This document shows, piece by piece, positions 1-7,131 of a DNA stretch of 42,303 bases. The position numbers and the translations under genes were made by a program. Each line of letters begins with the position of its first letter. Position 1 is the first letter of the stretch. Origin of the DNA: Gemmataceae bacterium (GTDB lineage: Bacteria > Planctomycetota > Planctomycetia > Gemmatales > Gemmataceae); NCBI GenBank assembly GCA_009691845.1, contig SIAJ01000047.1, positions 1 to 42,303 of the forward strand, read 5' to 3'. The notes below the pieces were generated by a model. That model worked only from the letters and a program-made list of their open reading frames with translations, did not search any database and was not told the DNA's origin.

Positions 1-1003
1 CCCGTGCCCGCGCCAGCCGCACAATCAACCGCTCCATGAGCATCTTGTCCGGCAACGGATTGCCGCCTTTCAGGCCCGAGTCGGTTTCGAGCAGCCAGTC
101 GTACAGCTTGTCCAGGCGATTCCAGCCGAGGTGTTTCATCTGCTGCTGAGCGGAGACTCGGGCTTGCGGCCAGTTGGCAATTCCTGCGATTGAGAATGCC
201 TCATCAAGATTCATGCCTTGCTTGTGCATTCTTGCCGCTCTGGCGAGCTTGCGTAATTGCGAGCTGAGTGCGCCAAGCACCGCCAGCGGCACTTCGCCTT
301 CTTCGAATAACTCCGTGAGGATCTTCAGTGCCGTGGCCGGCTGACCGGCAGCCATCGCATCGAGAATCTTGAAGACGTTCGCCCCGCGGCTGCGGCCGGT
401 CAGTTCATGAACGTCCTTCGGCTCAATCGTGGCCCGTTCGCCGATGAAGTCTTTGAGCTTCTGCAATTCCTGATCGAGCACGCCCATGGTCGCGCCGACG
501 AGATCGACCAGCAATTGGGCGGCCGCCGTCGACAACTTCTTGCCATACTGCGATTGGCACCAGGCCACGCACCAGGCGGGCAGCTTCGCTTCGGCCGGGG
601 ACTTACAAACAATGTGGGCCGCTTCCGGCACTGCCTTCGCCAGCTTGGTGGTCGCGGGAAATGTCTTCACATCCAGCACCAGCGTGCCGACTTCGGAAGG
701 GGCGGTCACGAATGCTTCGAGTTGCGTCCGAAACTTCGTGACGAATGGATCGGCCTGATCGACGATCACGAGCCTGCGATCGCTGAAGAACGAAACCGAA
801 TCGAGTTCGTTGCGGACCGTCGAGAAGTCGGTCTTGTCGCCGGGAAAGTTTGTTACGGCATATTCGGGATCGGCATCGCCAATTACAACCGGAACCAGCT
901 GTGCAAGGACGTGCCGCTTGAGAAAATCCTCGTCGCCCGAGAGGACGTAGTAGGGCTGCCGGCGAACCTTTCCTTGCTTTTCGATGAATGCGAGGCCATC
1001 CAT
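1..1003 (-). CDS. holA: DNA polymerase III subunit delta, 3' end cut by window edge
   Basis: The minus strand is open from an ATG at 1001-1003 to the left edge, about 334 codons, so the C-terminus is missing. The product starts MDGLAFIEKQGKVRR and continues with PYYVLSGDEDFLKRHVL, the usual opening of the clamp-loader delta subunit, which opens the sliding clamp at the replication fork. Later stretches (LDQELQKLKDFIG, LTGRSRGANVFKILDAM, LGALSSQLRKLARAA, PDKMLMERLIVRLARA) fit the lid and collar helices of the family. Normal length is about 330-350 residues, so little is lost. It diverges from the kinase gene at 1274, with a long palindrome in the gap. Identification rests on recognising the family pattern. 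Confidence 0.88.
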   Translation of the reverse strand, partial: MDGLAFIEKQGKVRRQPYYVLSGDEDFLKRHVLAQLVPVVIGDADPEYAVTNFPGDKTDFSTVRNELDSVSFFSDRRLVIVDQADPFVTKFRTQLEAFVTAPSEVGTLVLDVKTFPATTKLAKAVPEAAHIVCKSPAEAKLPAWCVAWCQSQYGKKLSTAAAQLLVDLVGATMGVLDQELQKLKDFIGERATIEPKDVHELTGRSRGANVFKILDAMAAGQPATALKILTELFEEGEVPLAVLGALSSQLRKLARAARMHKQGMNLDEAFSIAGIANWPQARVSAQQQMKHLGWNRLDKLYDWLLETDSGLKGGNPLPDKMLMERLIVRLARAR

Positions 1004-1017
1004 CAGGGAGTCTTACG

Positions 1018-1040
1018 CCCCCTCTCCGTTTCGGGGAGAG
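1018..1040. repeat. short hairpin repeat, copy 1 of a family
   Basis: Stem CTCTCC (1022-1027) pairs with GGAGAG (1035-1040) around a seven-base loop. The reverse complement shares 15 exact bases, CTCTCCCCGAAACGG, with 11680-11694, making a dispersed hairpin pair within this window. It lies just upstream of the holA start. Confidence 0.6.
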
Positions 1041-1043
1041 CGA

Positions 1044-1110
1044 ATTTCTGAGCCGCGACCATTAGGGAGCGGGTGAGTTGACCGCTCCCTAATGGTCGCG
1101 ACTCAGAAAT
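1044..1110. repeat. 67-bp palindrome in the holA/kinase divergent gap
   Basis: Arms 1044-1072 and 1082-1110 are 29 bases each with one mismatch (1053 against 1101), around a nine-base loop. The core is CGACCATTAGGGAGCGG. It sits between two genes that point away from each other, so it is not a terminator for either. The rest of the gap to 1273 shows nothing clear beyond a possible TAAAAT -10 element at 1208-1213 without a convincing -35. Confidence 0.85.
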
Positions 1111-1273
1111 GGGCTGAGTTACCGCCCTAGGAATGTGTTCGCCTGTCCGGACTTACACCATCTTGACCGATTCTTGCCGAGATTCATCATTTCGTGCGTC
1201 CGGTTGTTAAAATCTTGATTGACCAGCAGCGAATTTACAGTTGTTACCGGCTGCGACGTTCGAGGTGCGGATC

Positions 1274-2875
1274 ATGAGGTTCACCTACCGATGGGGCCAA
1301 CGCCCACTTGAGGGCTACACGATCAAGCGTGGCCTCGGCCAGGGCGGCTTCGGCGAAGTCTATTTTGCCGTCTCCGATGGCGGTAAGGAAGCCGCGCTCA
1401 AGCTTCTCCTGCGTGGCCGCACGGACACGGAACTGCGTGGCATCAGCAATTGCCTGAACTTCAAGCACCCGAGTCTTGTTCACCTGTACGACTTGCAAAC
1501 GGACGAACGCGGCGATCACTGGCTCGTGATGGAATATGTCCACGGCGAGCCGCTCAGCGCCGTTCTGAATCGCAATCCCAAAGGTCTTCCGGCTGAGCAA
1601 GCCCGCGATTGGTTCTTGCAAGTTGCTCGGGCCGTCGCCTATCTGCACGACCACGCCGTCATCCACCGCGACATCAAGCCCGGTAACGTGTTCGTCGAAC
1701 ACGGCGAACTCAAGCTCGGCGACTACGGACTGAGCAAGACGGTCAGTTCGACCTCCCTGGCCCAGTCGGCCAACGTGGGCACGGTCTACTACATGGCCCC
1801 CGAGGTTGGACGCGGTTCGTGTACCAAGCAGGTGGACATCTACGCGTGCGGCGTAATGTTCTACGAGATGCTCACGGGTGAGGTCCCCTTCCGTGGCGAT
1901 AGCTGGGCCGAGATCGCCCTGCGGCATCAGACCGACAAGCCGGAGTTGAGCCGGGTGCCGCCCGAGTTCCTGGCCATCATCGACAAGGCACTGAATAAGA
2001 AGCCCGAGAATCGTTACGCCGACATGGGTGAAATGATCGAGGCGATCGAACGTGTGAGCCGTGTCGCGGAAAAAGCCCAGCCGGAGGAGCCGATATTGAT
2101 TGTGGCCGAGAACAAGACCGAGAAGAAAGCACCGGCTACACCGCCACCGTTGCCGAAGCGACTCCCACCGGTAATTCCGAAGAACGGCTCCGGTTCCCTG
2201 GCTGCGGTGCCAACGTTTCGCGAACGGTTGGGCGAACTCGCCACCTCGGTCGCGACTGCTCCACTGGCAGCCGTCGCCGTCGTCGCCGCGTGGACGTTGT
2301 TCCAGGCGATCTTCCGCGACCGAGTCGATTGGTTCGGCCTGATGCCGCTCTATGCTCTGACGGTGCTGATGAGTTGGGCGGTGCTGGTGCCCAGCAAGCT
2401 TCGCGAACGCAAGCGGCCGCTGCTCGGAACTTGGTCGATGATGATCATCGGTGCGGCCGTCGGCCTCTCGGCTTTCTGGTTGGAAGGCTGGGCGTTGCCG
2501 ACAATCGTGCCGGATGGCTCGGTTGCTCCTGCTCCGAATGAGTCGTACCTGGCCGGCACGGTTCGTTCCACGTCGGGCACGATGGAAGCCTTGATCGGCT
2601 ACACGGTGTTCTTCGCGCTGGCTCTCGGAATGATGTCCTGGACCGACCACACGAAACGTCGCCGCAAGGATCGCTTCAGCCTCGGCCCCATATTCGCAAC
2701 GGCCTTCTGTGCCTTCCTGCTGTGGGTGGGCTGGAACATCTTCATCCACAGTTACGATCCGCCGGGCTACATGTTCGTGGCCCTCGCAGGAACCGCCGGC
2801 GTCGTGCAGATGGTCAGCCCGTGGACGCCTCCGCCGCCCCCGCAACCGAGACGACGGCGTTTGGAGTATGCGTGA
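1274..2875 (+). CDS. membrane Ser/Thr protein kinase (Hanks type)
   Basis: 533 residues from the ATG at 1274; a TTG at 1241 is possible but less likely because GAGGTG lies 6 bases before the ATG. The N-terminal kinase domain has a glycine loop GLGQGGFGEVY (20-30), ATP-binding Lys43, catalytic loop HRDIKPGN (131-138), a metal-binding motif reading DYG rather than DFG (150-152), and MAPEV. A Pro/Lys-rich linker (about 275-320) leads to five or six hydrophobic segments and a short Pro/Arg-rich tail. The kinase domain therefore faces the cytoplasm and the C-terminal half is membrane-embedded. No extracellular sensor domain is obvious. The membrane protein at 2924 follows in the same direction and may be its partner. 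Kinase assignment is firm; the substrate is unknown. Confidence 0.93.
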   Translation: MRFTYRWGQRPLEGYTIKRGLGQGGFGEVYFAVSDGGKEAALKLLLRGRTDTELRGISNCLNFKHPSLVHLYDLQTDERGDHWLVMEYVHGEPLSAVLNRNPKGLPAEQARDWFLQVARAVAYLHDHAVIHRDIKPGNVFVEHGELKLGDYGLSKTVSSTSLAQSANVGTVYYMAPEVGRGSCTKQVDIYACGVMFYEMLTGEVPFRGDSWAEIALRHQTDKPELSRVPPEFLAIIDKALNKKPENRYADMGEMIEAIERVSRVAEKAQPEEPILIVAENKTEKKAPATPPPLPKRLPPVIPKNGSGSLAAVPTFRERLGELATSVATAPLAAVAVVAAWTLFQAIFRDRVDWFGLMPLYALTVLMSWAVLVPSKLRERKRPLLGTWSMMIIGAAVGLSAFWLEGWALPTIVPDGSVAPAPNESYLAGTVRSTSGTMEALIGYTVFFALALGMMSWTDHTKRRRKDRFSLGPIFATAFCAFLLWVGWNIFIHSYDPPGYMFVALAGTAGVVQMVSPWTPPPPPQPRRRRLEYA

Positions 2876-2923
2876 GTTTGGTTCCCCCTTCCCTCTTGGG
2901 GAAGGAGGAGGGAGAGCAAGATC

Positions 2924-3583
2924 ATGACCCGAATCGAAACCACCATCGTCGCTTGTGCCGCCTTTTTCGTGGGGCTGGTTCAGTCCCCAGTCTTCGCCCA
3001 GAACGTGACGTTTGATGGCCCGGGCGGCAAGACGATCGTCAAGCAAGTTCCAGCGGACGTGACGGGCAAGCCTTCCAAAAAGAAAGAGAAGAAGGAACTA
3101 CCGGCAACGGCTCAGACCGCGAAGGAGCCGACCTTCACGGCCACGGGCGGCTTCGAGTCCACCATAGACAAGGCGCGTGAAAGTGCGGTGCGGGTGGCCG
3201 TCGAAAAACTCCACGGCCACATGAAGCAGCAATACCCGAGCCTGCATCGTCAGCCAACGACCGAGCTGGTGCAGCGGATGCTGATTGCCGACCAGGAGAA
3301 GGTGACGGAAGAGCCGATCGATTCCGAAACCGGCAAAAAGGAAACGATGTACCGCATGACCGTGGCCGTCCACGTTGACGAGAAGCAGGTCCGCGAATTG
3401 CGGTCGCGAGAACGGTCATCGGAAGCACTGTGGGTTCTCGGGGGCCTCGGCGGGCTGGCAGGCGTGTTGGCGATCTTCTTCCGGATCGACGTGTGGACGA
3501 AGGGCTATCTCACCTCGTGGGTCGTACTCGGCACCGTTGGTGCGGGTGCGCTGCTAGCCGGGCTTTGGTGGATGGCGAAGTAA
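2924..3583 (+). CDS. small membrane protein with signal peptide, unknown function
   Basis: 219 residues. An N-terminal signal sequence (about 1-25, ending VFAQ) is followed by a Lys-rich stretch (about 47-62), a soluble region of roughly 85 residues, and two hydrophobic C-terminal segments (about 168-186 and 195-217). I recognise no named domain. The ATG at 2924 has a strong purine-rich ribosome site, GGAGGAGGGAGAG, at 2903-2915. It starts 48 bases after the kinase stop and is probably cotranscribed with it. The 2886-2910 spacer can fold (CCTTCCC with GGGAAGG) so that part of the ribosome site is in the stem, which could tune its translation. It may be a substrate or partner of the kinase; that is inference from position only. 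Confidence 0.8.
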   Translation: MTRIETTIVACAAFFVGLVQSPVFAQNVTFDGPGGKTIVKQVPADVTGKPSKKKEKKELPATAQTAKEPTFTATGGFESTIDKARESAVRVAVEKLHGHMKQQYPSLHRQPTTELVQRMLIADQEKVTEEPIDSETGKKETMYRMTVAVHVDEKQVRELRSRERSSEALWVLGGLGGLAGVLAIFFRIDVWTKGYLTSWVVLGTVGAGALLAGLWWMAK

Positions 3584-3588
3584 CGAAC

Positions 3589-3645
3589 GTACAGACCAGA
3601 GGCCTGTGCCCACCGGACATGTGGGTACGGACCTTTGGTCTGTAC
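3589..3645. terminator. paired-hairpin palindrome between convergent genes
   Basis: Arms 3589-3613 and 3621-3645, 25 bases each with four transitions, three of which still allow G-U pairs in RNA; loop 3614-3620. Each arm also folds on itself (ACAGACC/GGCCTGT and ACGGACC/GGTCTGT around three-base loops). It lies between the convergent 2924 gene and the cupin gene, so it could end transcription from both sides. Confidence 0.75.
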
Positions 3646-3672
3646 CTCGGGTGCCGTCGCCACCATTCGCCT

Positions 3673-4023
3673 TTATTCCACCTCATGAATATCGTTCAAC
3701 ACCCCACGCGGAATGCAGACCGTTAGCACCGTCAGCTTGCCAATTGCCTTGTGCTTCATGCCGCGTGGGACATAGACAACGACGCCCTTGTGAACTTCGA
3801 TGGTTTCGTCATCGAGGACCATCGTCCCTTTGCCGTCGATGATGTAGTAAAACTCGTCCGTGTTCGCGTGGTAGTGCAGCTTGGCGTGGTCGATCTCAAC
3901 GTGATGGATCTCTGCGGCCGCTCCGTCGGCTTCCTCGACGAGTGGGCGAATCTGCCCGCAGGTCTCGGCCCAAGGTTTCACCTCGGCGGGATCGCGACGG
4001 ATGAAGGTCGTGGTTGAGGTCAT
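3673..4023 (-). CDS. small cupin-domain protein
   Basis: 116 residues from ATG 4021-4023; a longer start at 4095 adds a poor, unconserved leader. The single cupin barrel shows the metal-ligand pattern: His50, His52 and Glu57 in KLHYHANTDEFYY, and His91 in VPRGMKHKAIG. The second motif is bounded by GVVVYVPRGMKH. Such small cupins bind a divalent metal and may act as oxygenases, isomerases or plain ligand-binding proteins; the substrate cannot be read from sequence. It converges on the 2924 gene. Family assignment is firm, function open. Confidence 0.88.
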   Translation of the reverse strand: MTSTTTFIRRDPAEVKPWAETCGQIRPLVEEADGAAAEIHHVEIDHAKLHYHANTDEFYYIIDGKGTMVLDDETIEVHKGVVVYVPRGMKHKAIGKLTVLTVCIPRGVLNDIHEVE

Positions 4024-4112
4024 GGAAAGTCTCGCAAGAAGAGGTAAATGAAGAATACTCGAGCCTGATCGCGAATGCAACTTCCAGGATTGCACAATCC
4101 GATCGAGCGGAC

Positions 4113-4241
4113 TTACTTACCCTGGCGTGCCCTCCTGACGGCTTGAGGACGATGGCCCTGGGTCTCGTATTCCCAGGCTTTTTCGAGGGCTTTGGTGGGC
4201 GAGCGTGTACCCGCCAGATACACGGGCGACGAATAGCGCAA
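4113..4241 (-). CDS. possible 42-residue basic small protein
   Basis: Too short to be found by length. On the minus strand a TTG at 4239-4241 opens a frame reading LRYSSPVYLAGTRSPTK and then a helical stretch with KALEKAWEYETQGH, ending RARQGK before TAA 4113-4115. The composition is protein-like, rich in Ala, Arg and Lys, with an amphipathic run. Against it: no ATG, no clear ribosome site, and an in-frame stop about 54 bases upstream of the TTG. It lies in the 342-base gap between the cupin and the first micro-HTH gene, where I see nothing else. It may be a real small gene or the tail of a lost one. Confidence 0.35.
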   Translation of the reverse strand: MRYSSPVYLAGTRSPTKALEKAWEYETQGHRPQAVRRARQGK

Positions 4242-4365
4242 GTCCGACGAGTCGGTTTGGCATGATCGTCCCGGATCGATCGTGTAGAATTAGCCTGGCC
4301 CAGACCTTGAGATGCCTGCTGCCACAACGCGACTCGAAACCGGAAAGCCGCAGGAGGAGACCAGC

Positions 4366-4617
4366 ATGTCTCAAATCAGAACGCTTTCCGAGTGGATGCT
4401 CAACAAAGAGCTCCCGTTAGCCCAGCTCGTCGAGGCTGCTGCGCTCGACAAGCGCGTCGTGGAAGCGATCGCTCAGGGCCGGTACACTCCCAGTCCGGAG
4501 CAACGGCGACGCATCGCGACCGCTCTCGGCGTCGAGCCCGATCGGATCGCCTGGGGACACTCTGCACAGGTTGAACATATACAGGGTCACGGGGCGCAGT
4601 TTGGCCGTAGTCCTTGA
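4366..4617 (+). CDS. micro helix-turn-helix-like protein A
   Basis: 83 residues from ATG 4366, which has AGGAGGAG at 4352-4359. A helix-turn-helix-like core runs from LSEWMLNKELPLAQLVEAAALDKR to the turn before TPSPEQRRRIATALG, as in Xre-type repressors. It then has a distinctive tail WGHSAQVEHIQGHG. It is a paralogue of the next gene: both share PSP..R..IA.ALG, then D.I.WGH...IQH/HIQG. Its stop TGA (4615-4617) lies inside the ribosome site of gene B, so translation is probably coupled. It is likely a small DNA-binding regulator, but the recognition helix is not certain. Confidence 0.8.
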   Translation: MSQIRTLSEWMLNKELPLAQLVEAAALDKRVVEAIAQGRYTPSPEQRRRIATALGVEPDRIAWGHSAQVEHIQGHGAQFGRSP

Positions 4618-4628
4618 GGAGCATTCAC

Positions 4629-4868
4629 ATGGCTGAAGGATCCAAAACCGTCGAAGAACACTGCGTCGAGCAAAAGATCGACCTGCGCCAGCTTGCGACG
4701 AAGGCCAACCTGGATGAGTCGCGTGTCTTGGCCATCGCCATGTGCCGCTGGACGCCCAGCCCGCAAGAACGCGATGCAATTGCCAACGCTCTTGGAACGA
4801 CGCGCGATCAGGTGATTTGGGGCCACAAGACGCCGATTCAGCACATCTATGGCAGCGGGCCGGGGTGA
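4629..4868 (+). CDS. micro helix-turn-helix-like protein B
   Basis: 79 residues from ATG 4629; GAGGAG at 4615-4620 precedes it. It has the same layout as protein A: a first helix pair (VEEHCVEQKIDLRQLATKA), a second (LDESRVLAIAMC), TPSPQERDAIANALG, then WGHKTPIQHIYGSGPG. The two are tandem duplicates starting 263 bases apart and probably form a two-gene operon. The conserved WGH tail with a following His suggests a metal or partner-binding site; this is inference. Two stably kept copies could form a heterodimer. It converges on pyrD. Confidence 0.8.
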   Translation: MAEGSKTVEEHCVEQKIDLRQLATKANLDESRVLAIAMCRWTPSPQERDAIANALGTTRDQVIWGHKTPIQHIYGSGPG

Positions 4869-4874
4869 TCAAAA

Positions 4875-4936
4875 CGTGGGCATGAGATTCCGATTTTGTG
4901 CATTCTGACCGACAAGATCGGAATCTCGTCGCCACG
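4875..4936. terminator. palindrome between convergent micro-HTH B and pyrD
   Basis: Arms 4875-4899 and 4912-4936, 25 bases with four mismatches and an uninterrupted central GAGATTCCGAT match; loop 12 bases. It lies between two convergent genes, so a bidirectional terminator is likely, although no clear U-run follows. Confidence 0.65.
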
Positions 4937-4968
4937 AAATCCCTGCATCGACCGCCTTCGCTGACGCT

Positions 4969-5886
4969 TCAGGCTCCCACGTGCATCGCTCCAATTGCTT
5001 CTCGAACGCTGTCGCAGCCAAGCACTTTCAGTGCCGCTGGCAACTCGCTAACAATCCTGGTACTCGCCATCGGATCGTAAAAGTTCGCGGTTCCGATCTG
5101 CACGGCACTGGCACCGGCGACGATCATTTCCATCACGTCGTCGATCGTCGCGATGCCTCCGACAGCCACGATCGGGAGAATTTTCGCACGAGCGACTTGC
5201 CAGACGATCCGCAGGACCACCGGCTTGATAGCGGGCCCGCTCAGGCCGCCGGTCCCGTTGCCGAGGACCGGTCGCTTTTCCTTCCAATCGACCGCGAGGC
5301 CAAGCAGCGTATTCACGAGCGATACCGCGTCGGCCCCGCCGTCGGCCGCGGCCTTGGCAATGCTGACGACATTGGTCACGTTGGGCGTGAGCTTGGCGAT
5401 CAGCGGCACGGGGCAAACGTCGCGACAGCGTTTCACGATCCGGCGTGTGATTTCCACATCGGTGGCGAAATCAATGCCGCCGGCGACGTTTGGGCAGGAG
5501 AGGTTCAGCTCGACGGCCGCAATACCGCTCGCCTGGCCCATCTTCGCGGTGAGTTCGACGAACTCGTCCTCGTCCTCGCCGGCCACGTTGCCGATGATTG
5601 CCGTCGGCAGAGATGTCAGGTAGGGCAGGTGATGTTCAAGGAAGTGGTCGATGCCATCGTTATCGAGGCCGATGGCATTCAGGAGACCCGAGGGTGTTTC
5701 AACAGTTCGCGGCGGCGGGTTGCCGACGCGGGGCAGTGCCGTGACGGTTTTGGGAACGATGCCGCCTAGTTGTGCGAAATCGACCAGCCCCTCCATTTCA
5801 CGCGCGTAGCCAAACGTTCCCGATGCGACAAGAATCGGATTTCGCAACTTCAGGCGGCTGAGTGTAACGGATAGATCGGGGCTCAT
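4969..5886 (-). CDS. pyrD: dihydroorotate dehydrogenase, class 1B catalytic subunit
   Basis: 305 residues from ATG 5884-5886; an upstream in-frame start at 6012 adds an unconserved leader and is rejected. The enzyme oxidises dihydroorotate to orotate in pyrimidine synthesis, using FMN in the cytoplasm. Visible motifs: NPILVASGTFGY (16-27), GLDNDGID, the substrate loop ELNLSCPN (126-133) with catalytic Cys131 that marks class 1, LIAKLTPN, and the phosphate-binding IVAVGGI and AVQIGTANF near the C-terminus. Length fits class 1B (about 300-310), which usually pairs with PyrK; no pyrK is in this window. It diverges from the DUF3472 gene. Confidence 0.94.
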   Translation of the reverse strand: MSPDLSVTLSRLKLRNPILVASGTFGYAREMEGLVDFAQLGGIVPKTVTALPRVGNPPPRTVETPSGLLNAIGLDNDGIDHFLEHHLPYLTSLPTAIIGNVAGEDEDEFVELTAKMGQASGIAAVELNLSCPNVAGGIDFATDVEITRRIVKRCRDVCPVPLIAKLTPNVTNVVSIAKAAADGGADAVSLVNTLLGLAVDWKEKRPVLGNGTGGLSGPAIKPVVLRIVWQVARAKILPIVAVGGIATIDDVMEMIVAGASAVQIGTANFYDPMASTRIVSELPAALKVLGCDSVREAIGAMHVGA

Positions 5887-6268
5887 AATCGCCAAGTTAC
5901 GGGTCGGAAAGGCGAATTGCAACAGGTGCTGTGTTCGGAAATGACGCACACCGTCCGAAAATCGACCACTCGCAAATGCGGCAGAACGGAACACGTAACG
6001 AGAGTGTTGCAATATCTGCGTGAAATTGCGAAAGTTGCAAAAATGCGGAGGCCCTTTGGCTTGGTGGCACGCCTGTTGCTTTATTATTTACTCGTGACGA
6101 CGGTTGCGAGTCCCGAGTCACAATGCAAATTGGCGAAATGCCAATTGACCTTTCTACAAGGGCACGAGAGCCGGGCGGTTGCGAGTCCCGCCCGGGACAA
6201 CTCTCGTGCCCTCACCTCTTTGATAGCCAAGCATTTTCAATTCAAGCGTGGTGATATATAATTTCTGG
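5887..6268. other. 382-base divergent gap with nested hairpins
   Basis: No convincing gene. It holds a hairpin AATTGGC/GCCAATT (6128-6146), a large stem AGGGCACGAGAG (6159-6170) with its partner at 6201-6212, and inside that a second stem CCGGGCGG (6171-6178) with 6188-6195. CGGTTGCGAGTCCCG occurs twice directly, near 6101 and 6176. As both genes start here, the hairpins are not terminators; promoters for both genes must lie in this stretch but I cannot place them. Confidence 0.6.
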
Positions 6269-7102
6269 ATGATACGCAACCTCATTCTCTCCGCATTGCT
6301 CGTTCCCCTTGGCATCGCCCACGCCGACGAGCGACTCAAGGGCATCGCCTGCCGCTCGGTGCATCTCGGCTATCCTGCAGCCGAGGGGACTTCGTTCTAC
6401 AACGAGGTCTCAGTCGAGAAGTCGGCCGACGGGACTTACTTCATGGTCTGCGGCTGGTCGAAAGGATATTTCGGCATCCAGGAACTGGCCAACGGCAAGA
6501 AGTTGCTGCTCTTCTCAGTCTGGGATCCAACCTCGGGCGATGATCCCAAGAAGGTGAAGGAAGAAGATCGCGTCAAGATGCTACACAAGGACGACGACGT
6601 TCGTGTGGGTCGTTTCGGCAATGAGGGAACCGGCGGGCAATCGTTCTTCGACTACGAATGGAAGCTGGGCCAGACTTACAAGTTCCTGGTGACGGCAACA
6701 TCAGACGGCGAGAAACGAACCGCCTACTCCGGATACTTCTTTCATCCGGAATCGAAGGCCTGGAAACATCTCGTCACGTTCTCGACGATCACGAACGGCA
6801 AGTTGCTCGAAGGCTGCTACTCGTTCATCGAAGACTTCCGACGCAACAAGGTCTCGACGACCAAGGAACGCACGGCCAAGTTCGGCAACGGCTGGGTGAA
6901 AGGCAGGGACGGCACCTGGATCGCTCTTACGAAAGCTCGCTTCACAGCAGACGCGAACCCGGTTGAGAACATCAACGCTGCTGTTGAGGGGGATCGGTTT
7001 TTGCTTGCAACGGGGGGAGAGACGAAGATCAGCGGGACGAAGCTGAAGGAAACGCTGAACCGCTTGCCAAGCGGGGTGGTGCTGCCCGAAGATCGAAAGT
7101 AG
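6269..7102 (+). CDS. secreted DUF3472-family protein
   Basis: 277 residues from ATG 6269; a GTG at 6248 would put seven residues before an otherwise normal signal peptide (cleavage near HADER). The body has the DUF3472 signatures: SFYNEVSVEKSADGTYFMVC, YFGIQELANGKKLLLFSVWD, HVGRFG-like VRVGRFGNEGTGGQSFF, YEWKLGQTYKFLV, GYFFHPESKAWKHLVTF. In this family the domain is usually linked to extracellular carbohydrate-related proteins, but no reaction is established. The stop TAG at 7100-7102 lies inside the hairpin at 7095-7131. It converges on the DUF1501 gene. Confidence 0.88.
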   Translation: MIRNLILSALLVPLGIAHADERLKGIACRSVHLGYPAAEGTSFYNEVSVEKSADGTYFMVCGWSKGYFGIQELANGKKLLLFSVWDPTSGDDPKKVKEEDRVKMLHKDDDVRVGRFGNEGTGGQSFFDYEWKLGQTYKFLVTATSDGEKRTAYSGYFFHPESKAWKHLVTFSTITNGKLLEGCYSFIEDFRRNKVSTTKERTAKFGNGWVKGRDGTWIALTKARFTADANPVENINAAVEGDRFLLATGGETKISGTKLKETLNRLPSGVVLPEDRK

Positions 7103-7131
7103 CCCTCGCGCGGAGCGAGCGGGCTACTTTC
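7095..7131. terminator. hairpin containing a stop codon, bidirectional terminator
   Basis: Perfect 11-base arms GAAAGTAGCCC (7095-7105) and its complement (7121-7131), with an inner CTCGC/GCGAG stem. The left arm includes the last codon and stop of the DUF3472 gene; the right arm ends at the stop of the convergent DUF1501 gene (7132-7134). Confidence 0.75.

Noticed and set aside
1244..3046. 600-residue minus-strand frame opposite the kinase
   Set aside because: It is antisense to a well-identified kinase; its His/Arg-rich composition is typical of the shadow frame in GC-rich coding DNA.
5917..6261. 114-residue plus-strand frame in the pyrD/DUF3472 gap
   Set aside because: It spans the nested hairpins, has no recognised domain, and overlaps the start of the DUF3472 gene.
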